Below the pieces are notes generated by a model. It saw only the letters and a list, made by a program, of their open reading frames with translations. It was not told the origin of the DNA and did not search any database. A DNA stretch of 64,000 nt, taken from Clostridium sp. AWRP (lineage in GTDB: Bacteria; Bacillota; Clostridia; Clostridiales; Clostridiaceae). Location: the NCBI RefSeq assembly GCF_004006395.2, contig NZ_CP029758.2:1116001-1180000 (forward strand), read 5' to 3'. The position numbers and the translations under genes are program-made. This document shows, in pieces, positions 28,329-36,655 of this stretch (within the stretch, counting starts at the first letter, position 1; the number at the start of each line of letters is the position of its first letter).

Positions 28329-28848
28329 TAATGATTGCATATCATCATTTTCATGGATCCATAGAATTGATTTAATTAATAATCTTTTTAAACATCAGAT
28401 TATTATTCCTGAACCTGTTTATGGTGAATTAGAGAAAATGAGAACATCTAAGTTTTCGTATGTATTCAGTGATATTAAAAAAGAAATAGATAACCAAAAT
28501 TTTGAATATAAAGAAATAAAAATTACTGATAGTATCTTTACTGAGTACTTACAATTAACAACGTCTTTACAGAATAGAGAGTGGATTGGTAAAGGGGAGG
28601 CATCGGCAATAGTTATTGCTAAAGATTTGGGAGGAACTCTTGCGAGCAATAACTTAAGGGATGTACTCCCACATATAAAAAATGGACAACCACCTTTAAT
28701 ATGTACAGAAGAAATATTGTTTTATTGTTATAAGATGGGATTCATAAAAAGTGAAGATGGTGAAGAAATATGGAATGAGATGAAATCTAAAAAAAGGAAG
28801 TTGCCTAAATACGATTTTAATGAAGTTATACGGAGACATGAAAAATAA
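28285..28848 (+). CDS. PIN-like nuclease (candidate toxin)
   Basis: The product has about 187 residues. The first strand carries FDNDC, the second acidic residue is in PEPVYGELEK, and GKGEASAIVIAKDLGGTLAS followed by NNLRDV matches the DUF3368/PIN order of acidic residues, with Asn where Asp is more usual. PIN proteins are Mg-dependent RNases and common toxins. I chose ATG 28,285 because GGGG lies upstream; ATG 28,312 (MPIVFDND) is an alternative. It overlaps the ImmA gene by 44 bp. Together with XRE and COG2856 this resembles a three-part toxin-antitoxin module. Confidence 0.7.
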   Translation: MGKFKMNLKMPIVFDNDCISSFSWIHRIDLINNLFKHQIIIPEPVYGELEKMRTSKFSYVFSDIKKEIDNQNFEYKEIKITDSIFTEYLQLTTSLQNREWIGKGEASAIVIAKDLGGTLASNNLRDVLPHIKNGQPPLICTEEILFYCYKMGFIKSEDGEEIWNEMKSKKRKLPKYDFNEVIRRHEK

Positions 28849-29270
28849 CTATATTACAAGTTTAATAAAGATTTGTCACTTTTGCTACATATAGTTTAGC
28901 ATAAATAGAATGGGCAGATATATATAATTTAGCTACATTTAAAGTTCAATGAATATATATAAAATAATATGTAAGAGTAATGATCTTATAATCTTACTAT
29001 ATTGCTAAGTATAATAAAATTGATTATATGATCAATGTGTAAAACGTGAATATGTGAAATTAAAATGATGTGCTGTAAGATAATATTTATAGATTAAAAT
29101 ATGGATCTAAAGAAGACAGTATACTTTTTATAATATCTATACAGATATAATTTGCCCCCTATAGTTTGGAATAAATAAGTATGGACAGGCATATACTAAA
29201 AAATCAAATGTCTATATATTAAAAATTGGGGAATACTTTCATTGAAAATTGAGTCCATGAAAAAGCCTGT
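28849..29270. other. AT-rich intergenic region
   Basis: I see no gene or recognisable element in these 420 bp between converging genes. Confidence 0.4.
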
Positions 29271-29325
29271 AAAATGCAGCTTCCTATGATAAAATCAAAA
29301 TGCCACAGGAAGCTATATTTTATTT
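29271..29325. terminator. bidirectional terminator-like hairpin
   Basis: AGCTTCCTATG (29,278-29,288) pairs imperfectly with CACAGGAAGCT (29,304-29,314). It lies immediately behind the stop of the minus-strand restriction-like gene and can serve both directions. Confidence 0.65.
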
Positions 29326-30546
29326 ATTTGGTAATTTGTTGGTATCTTGCATTCCATTTACGATATATTGTGTGGATTTCAATTTTAATATCTTTGATAT
29401 GTCTCCATGTAATATGAATAATTTTCCAGTGGAAGTTTTCTTATTAAAATCAAATATTCTGTATAAATAATAATTTCCACTATTTAATTCAGAAAATTTA
29501 ACCTCATTTGATGATATCATGAAAGGGGTTAACTTGTCTTTGGTAGTAGTTTTTACTTCAATAAATTTCTTGGTACCATCAATTTCAAAAGATAAAATAT
29601 CATATCCATCACCATCATGTTCTTTTGCAACGTGTTCTATTTTTTTAGATAAATCTTTTCTTCCATTAGCAATTAAGCTTTCTTTTTCATATTTTACAAC
29701 CATTAATTCACCAGCAAAACCAAGCTTTTTTTGATTTTTAGCTTTTAATATGAAATTTGTCTTTCTAGTTTTAAATTCATGATTATCATCTTTAGAATAA
29801 AAGTCTAGAGGAGGATCATCTTCAATCAATACAGAAGATTTTTCAAAATTTTCAATGGTGTCTTCAATATCATTTAAATCTTCTTCAGAATTTTTATTAT
29901 CAAGAAAGCCTAAATTGAAGTCAACGATAAGAGAATTATTTGTTTTCTCTATAGAATTATCTTTAAGCTTACCCTTTAATTCTCTATAGACTCCTAGCAA
30001 ATTTCTTAAATCATTTATAAGTTCTGAATTAGTAGGAATATTTCCTGATTCGTAGAATTTGCCGCAGATATGCCCTAATTCATATCCTTCTGCTAGGTCA
30101 GAATTTTTACTAATTCCATTTAAATTAATTGGTTCGAAAGAAAAATCTGATAATGTAGATGATAATATATTTTTCCAAGCATTTGATACTAATTTGATTT
30201 TTTCTCTTCCATCTTTTATTCCATACTTGTTTTTAAAATAAGTCCATCCTTGATTTAATGATAAATAAACACCACTCATATCTGCGCAAAATAAGTATAC
30301 TATATAATATCCTTTGGTTGCCATCGTTGTAATGTTTTTGTCGAATATTGCAATCCAAGGTACGTCAGCCCATCCACCTTGTCCGGCTGAACCCTTAAAT
30401 TTATACTTTGAGGTATCAATATTAGATTTAATATGAATTTTTTCTAGTGCATCTTCACGTATATAATCAGCTAATTTATTTCCTTTTAAATTTTCATTTT
30501 TAGCTTTAAGATAATTTTGGAGTATATAATTAAATGTTTGCTGCAT
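29320..30546 (-). CDS. restriction-like protein: DUF3578 (MrcB-N) plus DUF3883
   Basis: The 408-residue N-terminal part (about 1-190) has FKGSAGQGGWADVPWIAIFD and YIVYLFCADMSGVYLSLNQG, signatures of the DUF3578/MrcB N-terminal domain that binds modified DNA in type IV restriction. After an acidic linker, residues about 265-400 form a DUF3883 domain: KLGFAGELMVVKYEKESLI, GDGYDILSF and FIEVKTTTKD, with PD-(D/E)xK-like character. There is no GTPase. A modified-DNA reader fused to a nuclease-like domain points to phage or plasmid defence. It is transcribed opposite to its neighbours. Confidence 0.75.
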   Translation of the reverse strand: MQQTFNYILQNYLKAKNENLKGNKLADYIREDALEKIHIKSNIDTSKYKFKGSAGQGGWADVPWIAIFDKNITTMATKGYYIVYLFCADMSGVYLSLNQGWTYFKNKYGIKDGREKIKLVSNAWKNILSSTLSDFSFEPINLNGISKNSDLAEGYELGHICGKFYESGNIPTNSELINDLRNLLGVYRELKGKLKDNSIEKTNNSLIVDFNLGFLDNKNSEEDLNDIEDTIENFEKSSVLIEDDPPLDFYSKDDNHEFKTRKTNFILKAKNQKKLGFAGELMVVKYEKESLIANGRKDLSKKIEHVAKEHDGDGYDILSFEIDGTKKFIEVKTTTKDKLTPFMISSNEVKFSELNSGNYYLYRIFDFNKKTSTGKLFILHGDISKILKLKSTQYIVNGMQDTNKLPNK

Positions 30547-30755
30547 AATATAATCCCACCTTTTTAGAATATATTTCTACATAAATTTTCTAATTCCTTC
30601 AAAATTATTAAAAAATATCACATGTGGAAATATATGTAGAAAAATAAGTAAATATGTGGTAAAATATTAATAAATATATTTAAATCTCATGATACAGAGA
30701 TAATGTTATATTTTTAATAAATAATTATTAGAGCTGAGAGTATGGGGGATTTACT

Positions 30756-30872
30756 ATAAGAATTTCTGTATTTTTGAGTTATCCAAAACCTTATATGAAA
30801 GAGCAAGAAGAGTTTATTAGTGAGTTAATAAAAAAATTAAGTAATGATGGCTTTGAGACAAGAATAATTTAA
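30756..30872 (+). pseudogene. broken N-terminal fragment resembling a TIR-like/nucleotide-binding defence protein
   Basis: An open stretch behind GGGGGAT reads RISVFLSYPKPYMKEQEEFI then SELIKKLSNDGFETRII and stop. The first codon is ATA where ATG would be expected. The xISVFLSYPKP...EEFI pattern recalls the first strand and helix of TIR-like or nucleotide-hydrolase domains in defence genes; this is from memory and tentative. Only 38 codons remain. Otherwise the 30,547-30,996 gap is AT-rich, with TATGTAG inverted repeats near 30,570-30,650. Confidence 0.45.
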
Positions 30873-30945
30873 AAAACAAAAATAGTTTATTTAAGTATTA
30901 TATTATTTAAATTTTGAAATATTTTTATACATTAAAAATAATATT

Positions 30946-30955
30946 ACATATATGT
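30946..30955 (+). promoter_or_regulatory. candidate shared operator
   Basis: The palindrome ACATATATGT repeats the core of the operator at 27,145, about 50 bp before the start of the 30,997 gene. In such AT-rich DNA a chance match is possible. Confidence 0.35.
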
Positions 30956-30996
30956 GAAATTTTAACATATAAAAGATAAATGTGGGGGGAACAAAT

Positions 30997-31917
30997 ATGA
31001 GTAGAACAGTATATTTTGCAAAGGTTAATGTTAATTCAAAAAGTACATACAAAGTTTATAAAAAAGAAGTGGATATTAGTAACATTATGTTAGAGTTAGC
31101 TTCAAAAATTAAAAATAATATTAAGTACGTACGCGAAATAGAGAAAATAGTAGATGGGGAAACTTTCATAACGAATCAAGAGTTTGCAATTTCAGGTGTA
31201 AGTAGGATTGAAGTGGATTCAGAATTAATGATAGTAGGAGGGGTAATAAAGACAGCTAAAGTATTTATAAATAATGTTAACAAAAGTACTGGTAAAAAAA
31301 CAACTACATCGGTTAATAGTGATGAAGTGATTAATTTTTGTTTTTATCCTAATAAGGAAGTAGTAGCATATTATTGTCCACTCAAATTTGGAAATAAAGA
31401 GTTTATTCCTGTATTTGAAAATTTAATTAATAATGCTTTTAAAGAGGAACATTTTACTGTTTCAACAATAACTAATGGGCTTTCTTTAGATAATATTAAA
31501 GAAAGTCTTAGAAAAATAAAAAATATTAAAGAATTACATATAAGCATAATACCACCAAACCCGAATGGTAAAACTAAAAAAGCTTTACAACAGGATGCAG
31601 AAAGTAAGATAAAATCTTTTGAACAAGGAAGGATCACAGAAAGAAGCACTATATTTAAATCGAGTTATGAAGAGGGGTTAGATACGGATTCTGAAGAAAT
31701 AAGTAAACATATAGATGATGCTACTGCAATACATTCAAAAATAAATGTGAAAGAGGCAACAAAAAATGGATATGTGAATATTATTGCGACAAATGAAAAA
31801 GGAACGATTTTTAATACAAATAATAAAAAGGTTGTTAAACATAGAATGGATGATGAAATTGTAGGTGATAATAATTTTGCTAGTTTTTGCAAGAATGTTA
31901 TTGAGAAAATATTATAA
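30997..31917 (+). CDS. DUF4747-like protein, first gene of a two-gene module
   Basis: The 306-residue protein starts at the ATG after GGGGGG (the GTG at 30,982 overlaps that site). The start MSRTVYFAKVNVNSK, a central FCFYPNKEVVAYYC, and ELHISIIPPNPNGKTKKAL are followed by an extended tail with KNGYVNIIATNEKGT. The order KxLxIxIxxPN, then a glycine/aspartate loop, then a strand pair resembles what I remember of DUF4747 proteins, which have no known function. It is soluble. The next gene follows after 18 bp and is membrane-bound, so they probably act together. Confidence 0.5.
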   Translation: MSRTVYFAKVNVNSKSTYKVYKKEVDISNIMLELASKIKNNIKYVREIEKIVDGETFITNQEFAISGVSRIEVDSELMIVGGVIKTAKVFINNVNKSTGKKTTTSVNSDEVINFCFYPNKEVVAYYCPLKFGNKEFIPVFENLINNAFKEEHFTVSTITNGLSLDNIKESLRKIKNIKELHISIIPPNPNGKTKKALQQDAESKIKSFEQGRITERSTIFKSSYEEGLDTDSEEISKHIDDATAIHSKINVKEATKNGYVNIIATNEKGTIFNTNNKKVVKHRMDDEIVGDNNFASFCKNVIEKIL

Positions 31918-31935
31918 TTAACCTTGGAGGTTAGT

Positions 31936-32709
31936 ATGGTTAGAGAAATGATTAAAAACAGAAAGTATAAAGATTTTTATTCTTTTGAAGAGCCTGAATG
32001 TAAAATTGCATTAATATTGACAATAGTTATTATAGTAATAGGTAATTGTATCAAATTATTTGAAAATTTTAATGCATTTAGACTAGCATTACAGAATATA
32101 TCTATATATGTAGCATCTGGATTATTAGCTATGATAGGAGTTATATTAACAGGGATAGCATTAATGCTTGGCTTATTAGATAAAAAATTTAGAAATAGTA
32201 TAAAAGATGTTAAAGGAGATCCAATTAAAGAAATAATGTTGAGCTTTGAATTTATAACAATAAATATTGGTTTAGCTAGTATAGTTTTTTTTTGCATACA
32301 TCTGGGATTATTTATACCATTTAATATACCTAAATATACTTGTTATAAAATTATTTTTTATAGTATATCATTTTTAATCATTTATTATTTTATATTTATA
32401 GTGTTTTACATTATAGCATTAATATCTAATAGTATAGATTTATTTTTTATTAAAGGAATGTATGAAAGTGTTGAAATAAAGGATAAAAGTTTATATGATT
32501 ATGCTAATGAAATACGTATAGACTATTTACTTGGAAAGTTTATTAAACAAGAAAATCAGAATGTTTTACAAAAATTTACTGATAAAAATAATATAAATTC
32601 AAATGAAGATATTATTAGGGAGTTAGATTACATAATTGATAAAACAGAAGGGATTAATATTGAAAAAAAATGTTTGATTAAGAATTATTTTAGGCAATAT
32701 TATAGTTAA
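31936..32709 (+). CDS. four-helix membrane protein, second gene of the module
   Basis: The 257-residue protein starts at the ATG behind TGGAGG; the TTG at 31,924 overlaps that site. Hydrophobic segments are at about residues 26-44, 58-84, 112-132 and 140-165. The last 90 residues are charged and would be cytoplasmic (IDYLLGKFIKQENQNVLQKF). I do not recognise the family. A soluble sensor-like protein followed by a small multi-pass membrane protein in prophage cargo is the layout of several known anti-phage systems with membrane effectors (for example Kiwa), but there is no clear homology. Confidence 0.6.
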   Translation: MVREMIKNRKYKDFYSFEEPECKIALILTIVIIVIGNCIKLFENFNAFRLALQNISIYVASGLLAMIGVILTGIALMLGLLDKKFRNSIKDVKGDPIKEIMLSFEFITINIGLASIVFFCIHLGLFIPFNIPKYTCYKIIFYSISFLIIYYFIFIVFYIIALISNSIDLFFIKGMYESVEIKDKSLYDYANEIRIDYLLGKFIKQENQNVLQKFTDKNNINSNEDIIRELDYIIDKTEGINIEKKCLIKNYFRQYYS

Positions 32710-32756
32710 AATGGGCAATAAAACTGTTTTAATAACGATTTAGAGGGGTTTTTACA

Positions 32757-33167
32757 ATGAAAATAATTGAAGGTGAATACATATTTACAGACGATGCTAC
32801 TCGGATTAAATTAGATGAGGTTTGCAGCCTGTTAAGGCAATCTCATTGGGCTAAAAATCGACCTGCTGAAATCATTGCTAAAACAATTGAAACTTCACTT
32901 TGTTTTGCAATTTATCACAATGATATACAAATTGGGTTTGCAAGAGTTATAAGTGATTATGCTGTCTACAGTCTAATATTAGATGTAATTATTGATGAAA
33001 AATATAGGAGTAATGGCTTAGGAAAAAAACTAATTGAATTTATAAACAACTATCCAAGTATAAAAGATACAAGTAAAGTTCTTTGGACAAAATATGCTGA
33101 AAGATTATATTTGAAATGCGGATTTAAAGAAGAAGATTTTTATAAATTTATGTTTAATAGACCTTAA
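32757..33167 (+). CDS. GNAT-family N-acetyltransferase
   Basis: The 136-residue protein has VIIDEKYRSNGLGKKLIEFI at about residues 78-97, the acetyl-CoA pyrophosphate loop, and the C-terminal AERLYLKCGFKEEDFY typical of YjdJ-like small GNATs. The ATG has a GAGGGG site. It lies 47 bp behind the two-gene module but looks like an independent cassette, because a dispersed element follows directly. Substrate unknown. Confidence 0.85.
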   Translation: MKIIEGEYIFTDDATRIKLDEVCSLLRQSHWAKNRPAEIIAKTIETSLCFAIYHNDIQIGFARVISDYAVYSLILDVIIDEKYRSNGLGKKLIEFINNYPSIKDTSKVLWTKYAERLYLKCGFKEEDFYKFMFNRP

Positions 33168-33189
33168 TTAAATACCGTTGTGACGAAAT

Positions 33190-33420
33190 ATTCTTATTAT
33201 ACGAAATAAATATAGATAAAAAATGGGGCTATAGCCTAACATGGCTCCATTTATGATCCCTGACAATTATATAACTTACTTTTCATAATATCAGCATCCC
33301 GTGCTATATATGTATGCTATATGTCCAGCCTTATGATATAATATATTTTAGGTATAAGTTTACAGCTCATGATGCTATTTATATAAAGCAATGGATTAAA
33401 GAGAAATTCACAGTTGTAAA
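33190..33420 (+). repeat. dispersed terminator-promoter element, copy in prophage cargo
   Basis: TTCTTATTATACGAAATAAA, hairpin ATGGGGCTATA/CATGGCTCCAT, then TGTCCAGCCTTATGATATAA (-10 at 33,337-33,342), ending AATGGATTAAAGAG and CAGTTGTAAA. It is the same family as in the chromosomal accessory region. The remaining stretch to 33,605 has no gene. Confidence 0.8.
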
Positions 33421-33605
33421 TTATGATGTATTAAGTAAAAAGGCAATAATGCCTTTTCTATTTTATCTTGATGTATGAAAATTATAATAACCATACATTC
33501 TTTTTATTGTTTTATAGTATTTGTATTACTGAAATGAAAATAGATAGTATATTAAGTTAATGTTATAATTGTATATATATGTATTATGATATATAGGGGG
33601 GTATA

Positions 33606-34409
33606 ATGCGTAAAGTAGGATATATTGTTAGAGCATATATTGCGGGTATCTTTATGTGTATTTTAGGTTATTTTGAAAGAGAATTTCTTCATAAAACAAT
33701 TATTAAATGCAAATCTTGCAACCAAAAAATTAAGGTTCCTACATACTATAAAAAAATTATTGTAACATGCCCAAGATGTAAAACTCAGTTTCCATACAAG
33801 TATCATTTAACGATAAAAAGAGTCATTGGTATTCTATTATTAATAATAATTGGACTACCTTTTGCTACATTGATAGCATATGCAGGGAATCAATCAAGCT
33901 TGATGGATTCATATATGTTTTTTATAATTCCTTATAGTGCTATGTTTTTGGGGATTTTAGCAAGTATTGGGTTCATGTCAATTTTAATCTTATTAGTAGA
34001 CATGAATATACACTTTCCAAAAATATCTTTAGCTGTATTGCTAATGGTAATATCTTTGTCATCATTTTGGTTAAGTGAATACATTTCTTATCATCATCAA
34101 ACTTTAACAGTTAATTATGTGACTAAAGACCAATACGGTAATGAAGTAAGTAGACATGCTAATAAAGAAGCGATTGATAAATATTATTCGTTTTCTCAGT
34201 ATATTATAAAATCATCAAAAAAGAAAGAAACTAGAGTGGCTGGACAATGGGGTAAAACACCTATACTTTCTGCACCTCAGGAGCAAGACTTAGGTACTTA
34301 TGGAATTGTATTATTTATACTTAAGCAAGTAGGTTTTACAATACCAATTCCTATCATATGGTATATTACGTATCGGTCAAAGAAAAATAAATTAAAATCA
34401 GCTTATTAG
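33606..34409 (+). CDS. zinc-ribbon membrane protein
   Basis: The 267-residue protein has an N-terminal zinc ribbon with two CxxC pairs (CKSCNQKI at about residue 37 and CPRCKTQF at about 57). Membrane segments lie at about residues 77-97, 107-127, 130-150 and 238-255. A soluble loop (TVNYVTKDQYGNEVS) lies between the last two. Similar zinc-ribbon membrane proteins are common and uncharacterised. The GGGGGG site lies upstream. Transcription may start in the element at 33,190. Confidence 0.7.
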   Translation: MRKVGYIVRAYIAGIFMCILGYFEREFLHKTIIKCKSCNQKIKVPTYYKKIIVTCPRCKTQFPYKYHLTIKRVIGILLLIIIGLPFATLIAYAGNQSSLMDSYMFFIIPYSAMFLGILASIGFMSILILLVDMNIHFPKISLAVLLMVISLSSFWLSEYISYHHQTLTVNYVTKDQYGNEVSRHANKEAIDKYYSFSQYIIKSSKKKETRVAGQWGKTPILSAPQEQDLGTYGIVLFILKQVGFTIPIPIIWYITYRSKKNKLKSAY

Positions 34410-34431
34410 ACGAAAGAGTTATGTCACAACA

Positions 34432-34478
34432 TTCTTATTACACGAAAAAATATAAAAAATGGGGCTATAACCAATATA
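34432..34478 (+). repeat. dispersed element, left part, interrupted by the IS
   Basis: TTATTACACGAAAAAA and ATGGGGCTATAACCAATATA continue at 36,370 as CCAATATAGCTCCATTTA, so the IS inserted in the hairpin loop and duplicated CCAATATA. Confidence 0.85.
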
Positions 34479-34508
34479 GGTTCTTTCTGAGTTTTGGGTA
34501 TTTACATT

Positions 34509-34540
34509 AAATCAAGTATCATAAGATACTTGATTTTTTT
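34509..34540 (+). terminator. terminator inside left end of the IS
   Basis: AATCAAGTATC pairs with GATACTTGATT, followed by T7; it shields the transposase from outside transcription. Confidence 0.85.
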
Positions 34541-34603
34541 GCTATTGTTATTATTATATTTGGGTATTTTGATAAAATAATGGTATGGAAGAAGGTGCTG
34601 AAA

Positions 34604-36297
34604 ATGAAATACAAAACTATTGGTGATTTTTCTTTTTTGCTGGATGACAATCATTTTGTCTATAATTATACAGAAGATGAAAACACCTTAGATATTTACG
34701 TCAAATCAAAACCACACAGTTGCTGTTGCCCTGAATGTGGTTCAGAAAGCAGACAGTTACATGCTACTTATGAAAGGACTCTACAGGATACTCCAATTCA
34801 TTGCAAACAGACATTTCTTCATGCAAATGTTTACAAGTATGAATGTCTGAATCCTGCTTGCAACCGCAGAATATTTATGGAAAAACTACCTTTTGCAAAG
34901 TTATCACAGGTAAGAACTGATGCACTGAATTCTTTGATTCTTGGTGTGTCAATGTTTTTAAGCAACGAAGGTGCAAGCAAGGTTCTTGCACTACTTGGAG
35001 TAAAAATCAGTAATGATACTATACAACGACTGTATGACAGTATAGAATTCGTAGATGATCCAGATGTGAAAGCAATAGGTGTGGATGATGTTGCTATACG
35101 AAAAGGTCAAACTTATGCGACTGCTATTTATGATCTAAAAGGCCATCATCTAATTGCTCTCTTAGAAGGTAGAGATGGACAACCTTTGAGAGAGTGGCTA
35201 AAACAGCATAAGAAAGTAAAATTGGTCGCAAGAGACCGTGCCAGTGCCTATGCATCTGCCATTAGCGAGATACTTCCGGAATGCATTCAGGTGGCAGACC
35301 GGTTTCATCTGCTTCAAAATCTCCTTGATCGGATGAAAGATATTTTTAAAGAAGATATGCCGGCAAAAATATTTATACGTAATGATGAAATATTGGATAA
35401 AGCCCCAGAAAAAGTTTTAAAGAAAAAAATGCCGAATGAGAAAATGATAGAGTCGTTTGACTATGATAATTCTGTTCCACGAACCCCTAACGGAACAGAA
35501 ATTAAGTTCGATAACAAAAAACATGATCTGAATTCACCACAATATCGGGCACATGCTGAAAGCAGGAAAAAAAACAGCGATTGATCTGTCAGATCCAGGA
35601 ATACTGGAGAAATCTCAAAAATAAAAGAATCAAACTTGTTTCAGAAGAATTTCAAATATCCAAATTAACAGCAAAAAAATATATCAACATGACTGAGGAG
35701 GAAATCCAAAAACTTAACAATCCAGCTAATTATAAGAAAAGAACAACGATAATGGATGAATATATCAATATCATCTTCAAGATGCAGCGTGACGGAATCA
35801 ATGATGACCTGATTTATTTTTATATTTTGAAACATGGATATAGTGGAAATCAAAAATCATTATGGAACTATATCTATTGCATTGAAAAAAACAACTTTCC
35901 AGATAGAACTCCAATGAACCCCAAGTGCCTTATAGAATGGAGTTATCCTGATGATGTCATTATTATAAAAAGAAATAGTCTGTTAAAATATCTGCTTACA
36001 AAGAATCCAAAAACAAAAAAAGATGAGACTATAGGAAAATATATTAATGAACTTATTGAAAAATACAGAGATTCATCAATAGCTTCTTTTTGCAATGGTA
36101 TAGAAAGAGATATTGCCCCGATCAAGAATGCAATATCTCTAAAAGTAAGTTCAGGATTTGTTGAAGGAAACAACAACAAATTCAAACTTATCAAACGTAT
36201 TGTATACGGAAAATCTGGATTAGTCAATCTGGCAAAAAAATGTTTTTTGGCATTTCTCTCTAAAAGGCCATCGTTTAATCTTGTTGACTTAATCTAA
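34604..36297 (+). pseudogene. ISL3-family transposase, two overlapping frames
   Basis: The first frame (34,604-35,584) has the N-terminal zinc finger (CCCPECGS, then CNRRIF), an HTH, and the first DDE parts: KAIGVDDVAIRKGQTYATAI and VARDRASAYASAISE, then VADRFHLLQNL. It stops after SRKKNSD. The second frame (35,581-36,297) continues with QEYWRNLKNKRIKLVSEEF and ends with the catalytic Glu region VSSGFVEGNNNKFKLIKRI. A one-base slip in A8 (35,567-35,574) joins them into about 565 residues. This may be a frameshift mutation or programmed frameshifting. Confidence 0.88.
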
Positions 36298-36298
36298 A

Positions 36299-36335
36299 AA
36301 GAATGGCTATTCGCATCCGAATAGCCATTCTTTTT
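36299..36335 (+). terminator. terminator inside right end of the IS
   Basis: A 15-bp perfect stem (AAGAATGGCTATTCG at 36,299-36,313, with its complement at 36,318-36,332) is followed by T run. Confidence 0.9.
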
Positions 36336-36369
36336 AAGTGATTGATGTATCCAAAACTCAGAAAGAACC

Positions 36370-36462
36370 CCAATATAGCTCCATTTACAATTTCTATCCA
36401 TTATATAACATGTATGTCACAAAACATAAACATCCATGTCCTATATATGTACGTTATGTAAT
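36370..36462 (+). repeat. dispersed element, right part, and variable flank
   Basis: CCAATATAGCTCCATTTA and a CCATTATATAACAT stretch continue the element cut by the IS. It then merges into sequence preceding the glycine-zipper gene. Confidence 0.7.
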
Positions 36463-36463
36463 A

Positions 36464-36622
36464 CTACTTTGTTTTATTGTTACTTAAAGCTATTCCTAAA
36501 GCAGCGCCAATTGATATTCCTAAAGCAAGATTATTGAATAATACTCCAAATGAAATACCCAAACTTATTCCAATAGCTAAATAATCATAACCTTTTTTAT
36601 TTGTCTTTTTATTCTGTTCCAT
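36464..36622 (-). CDS. glycine-zipper membrane microprotein, prophage copy
   Basis: 52 residues, almost the same as the copies at 8,666 and 22,503, with an AGGAAT-type site. It lies 33 bp behind an intact ImmA gene and probably forms a three-gene operon with repressor and ImmA. This is the likely source arrangement of the decayed chromosomal copies. Confidence 0.7.
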   Translation of the reverse strand: MEQNKKTNKKGYDYLAIGISLGISFGVLFNNLALGISIGAALGIALSNNKTK

Positions 36623-36655
36623 AAATAAATTCCTTTCTCAATAAATCAATTAATT

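Larger units (their letters stand above)
34479..36369 (+). mobile_element. ISL3-family insertion sequence with 8-bp target duplication
   Basis: Perfect 19-bp terminal inverted repeats GGTTCTTTCTGAGTTTTGG (34,479-34,497 and 36,351-36,369) enclose 1,891 bp. The 8-bp direct repeat CCAATATA lies at 34,471-34,478 and 36,370-36,377, the size known for ISL3. Terminators lie just inside both ends. The transposase frame is shifted in an A8 run. The flawless ends and target duplication suggest recent insertion. Confidence 0.95.

Noticed and set aside
30997..32709. Kiwa system
   Set aside because: The layout is similar, but gene order differs and the proteins show no clear KwaA or KwaB sequence features by eye.
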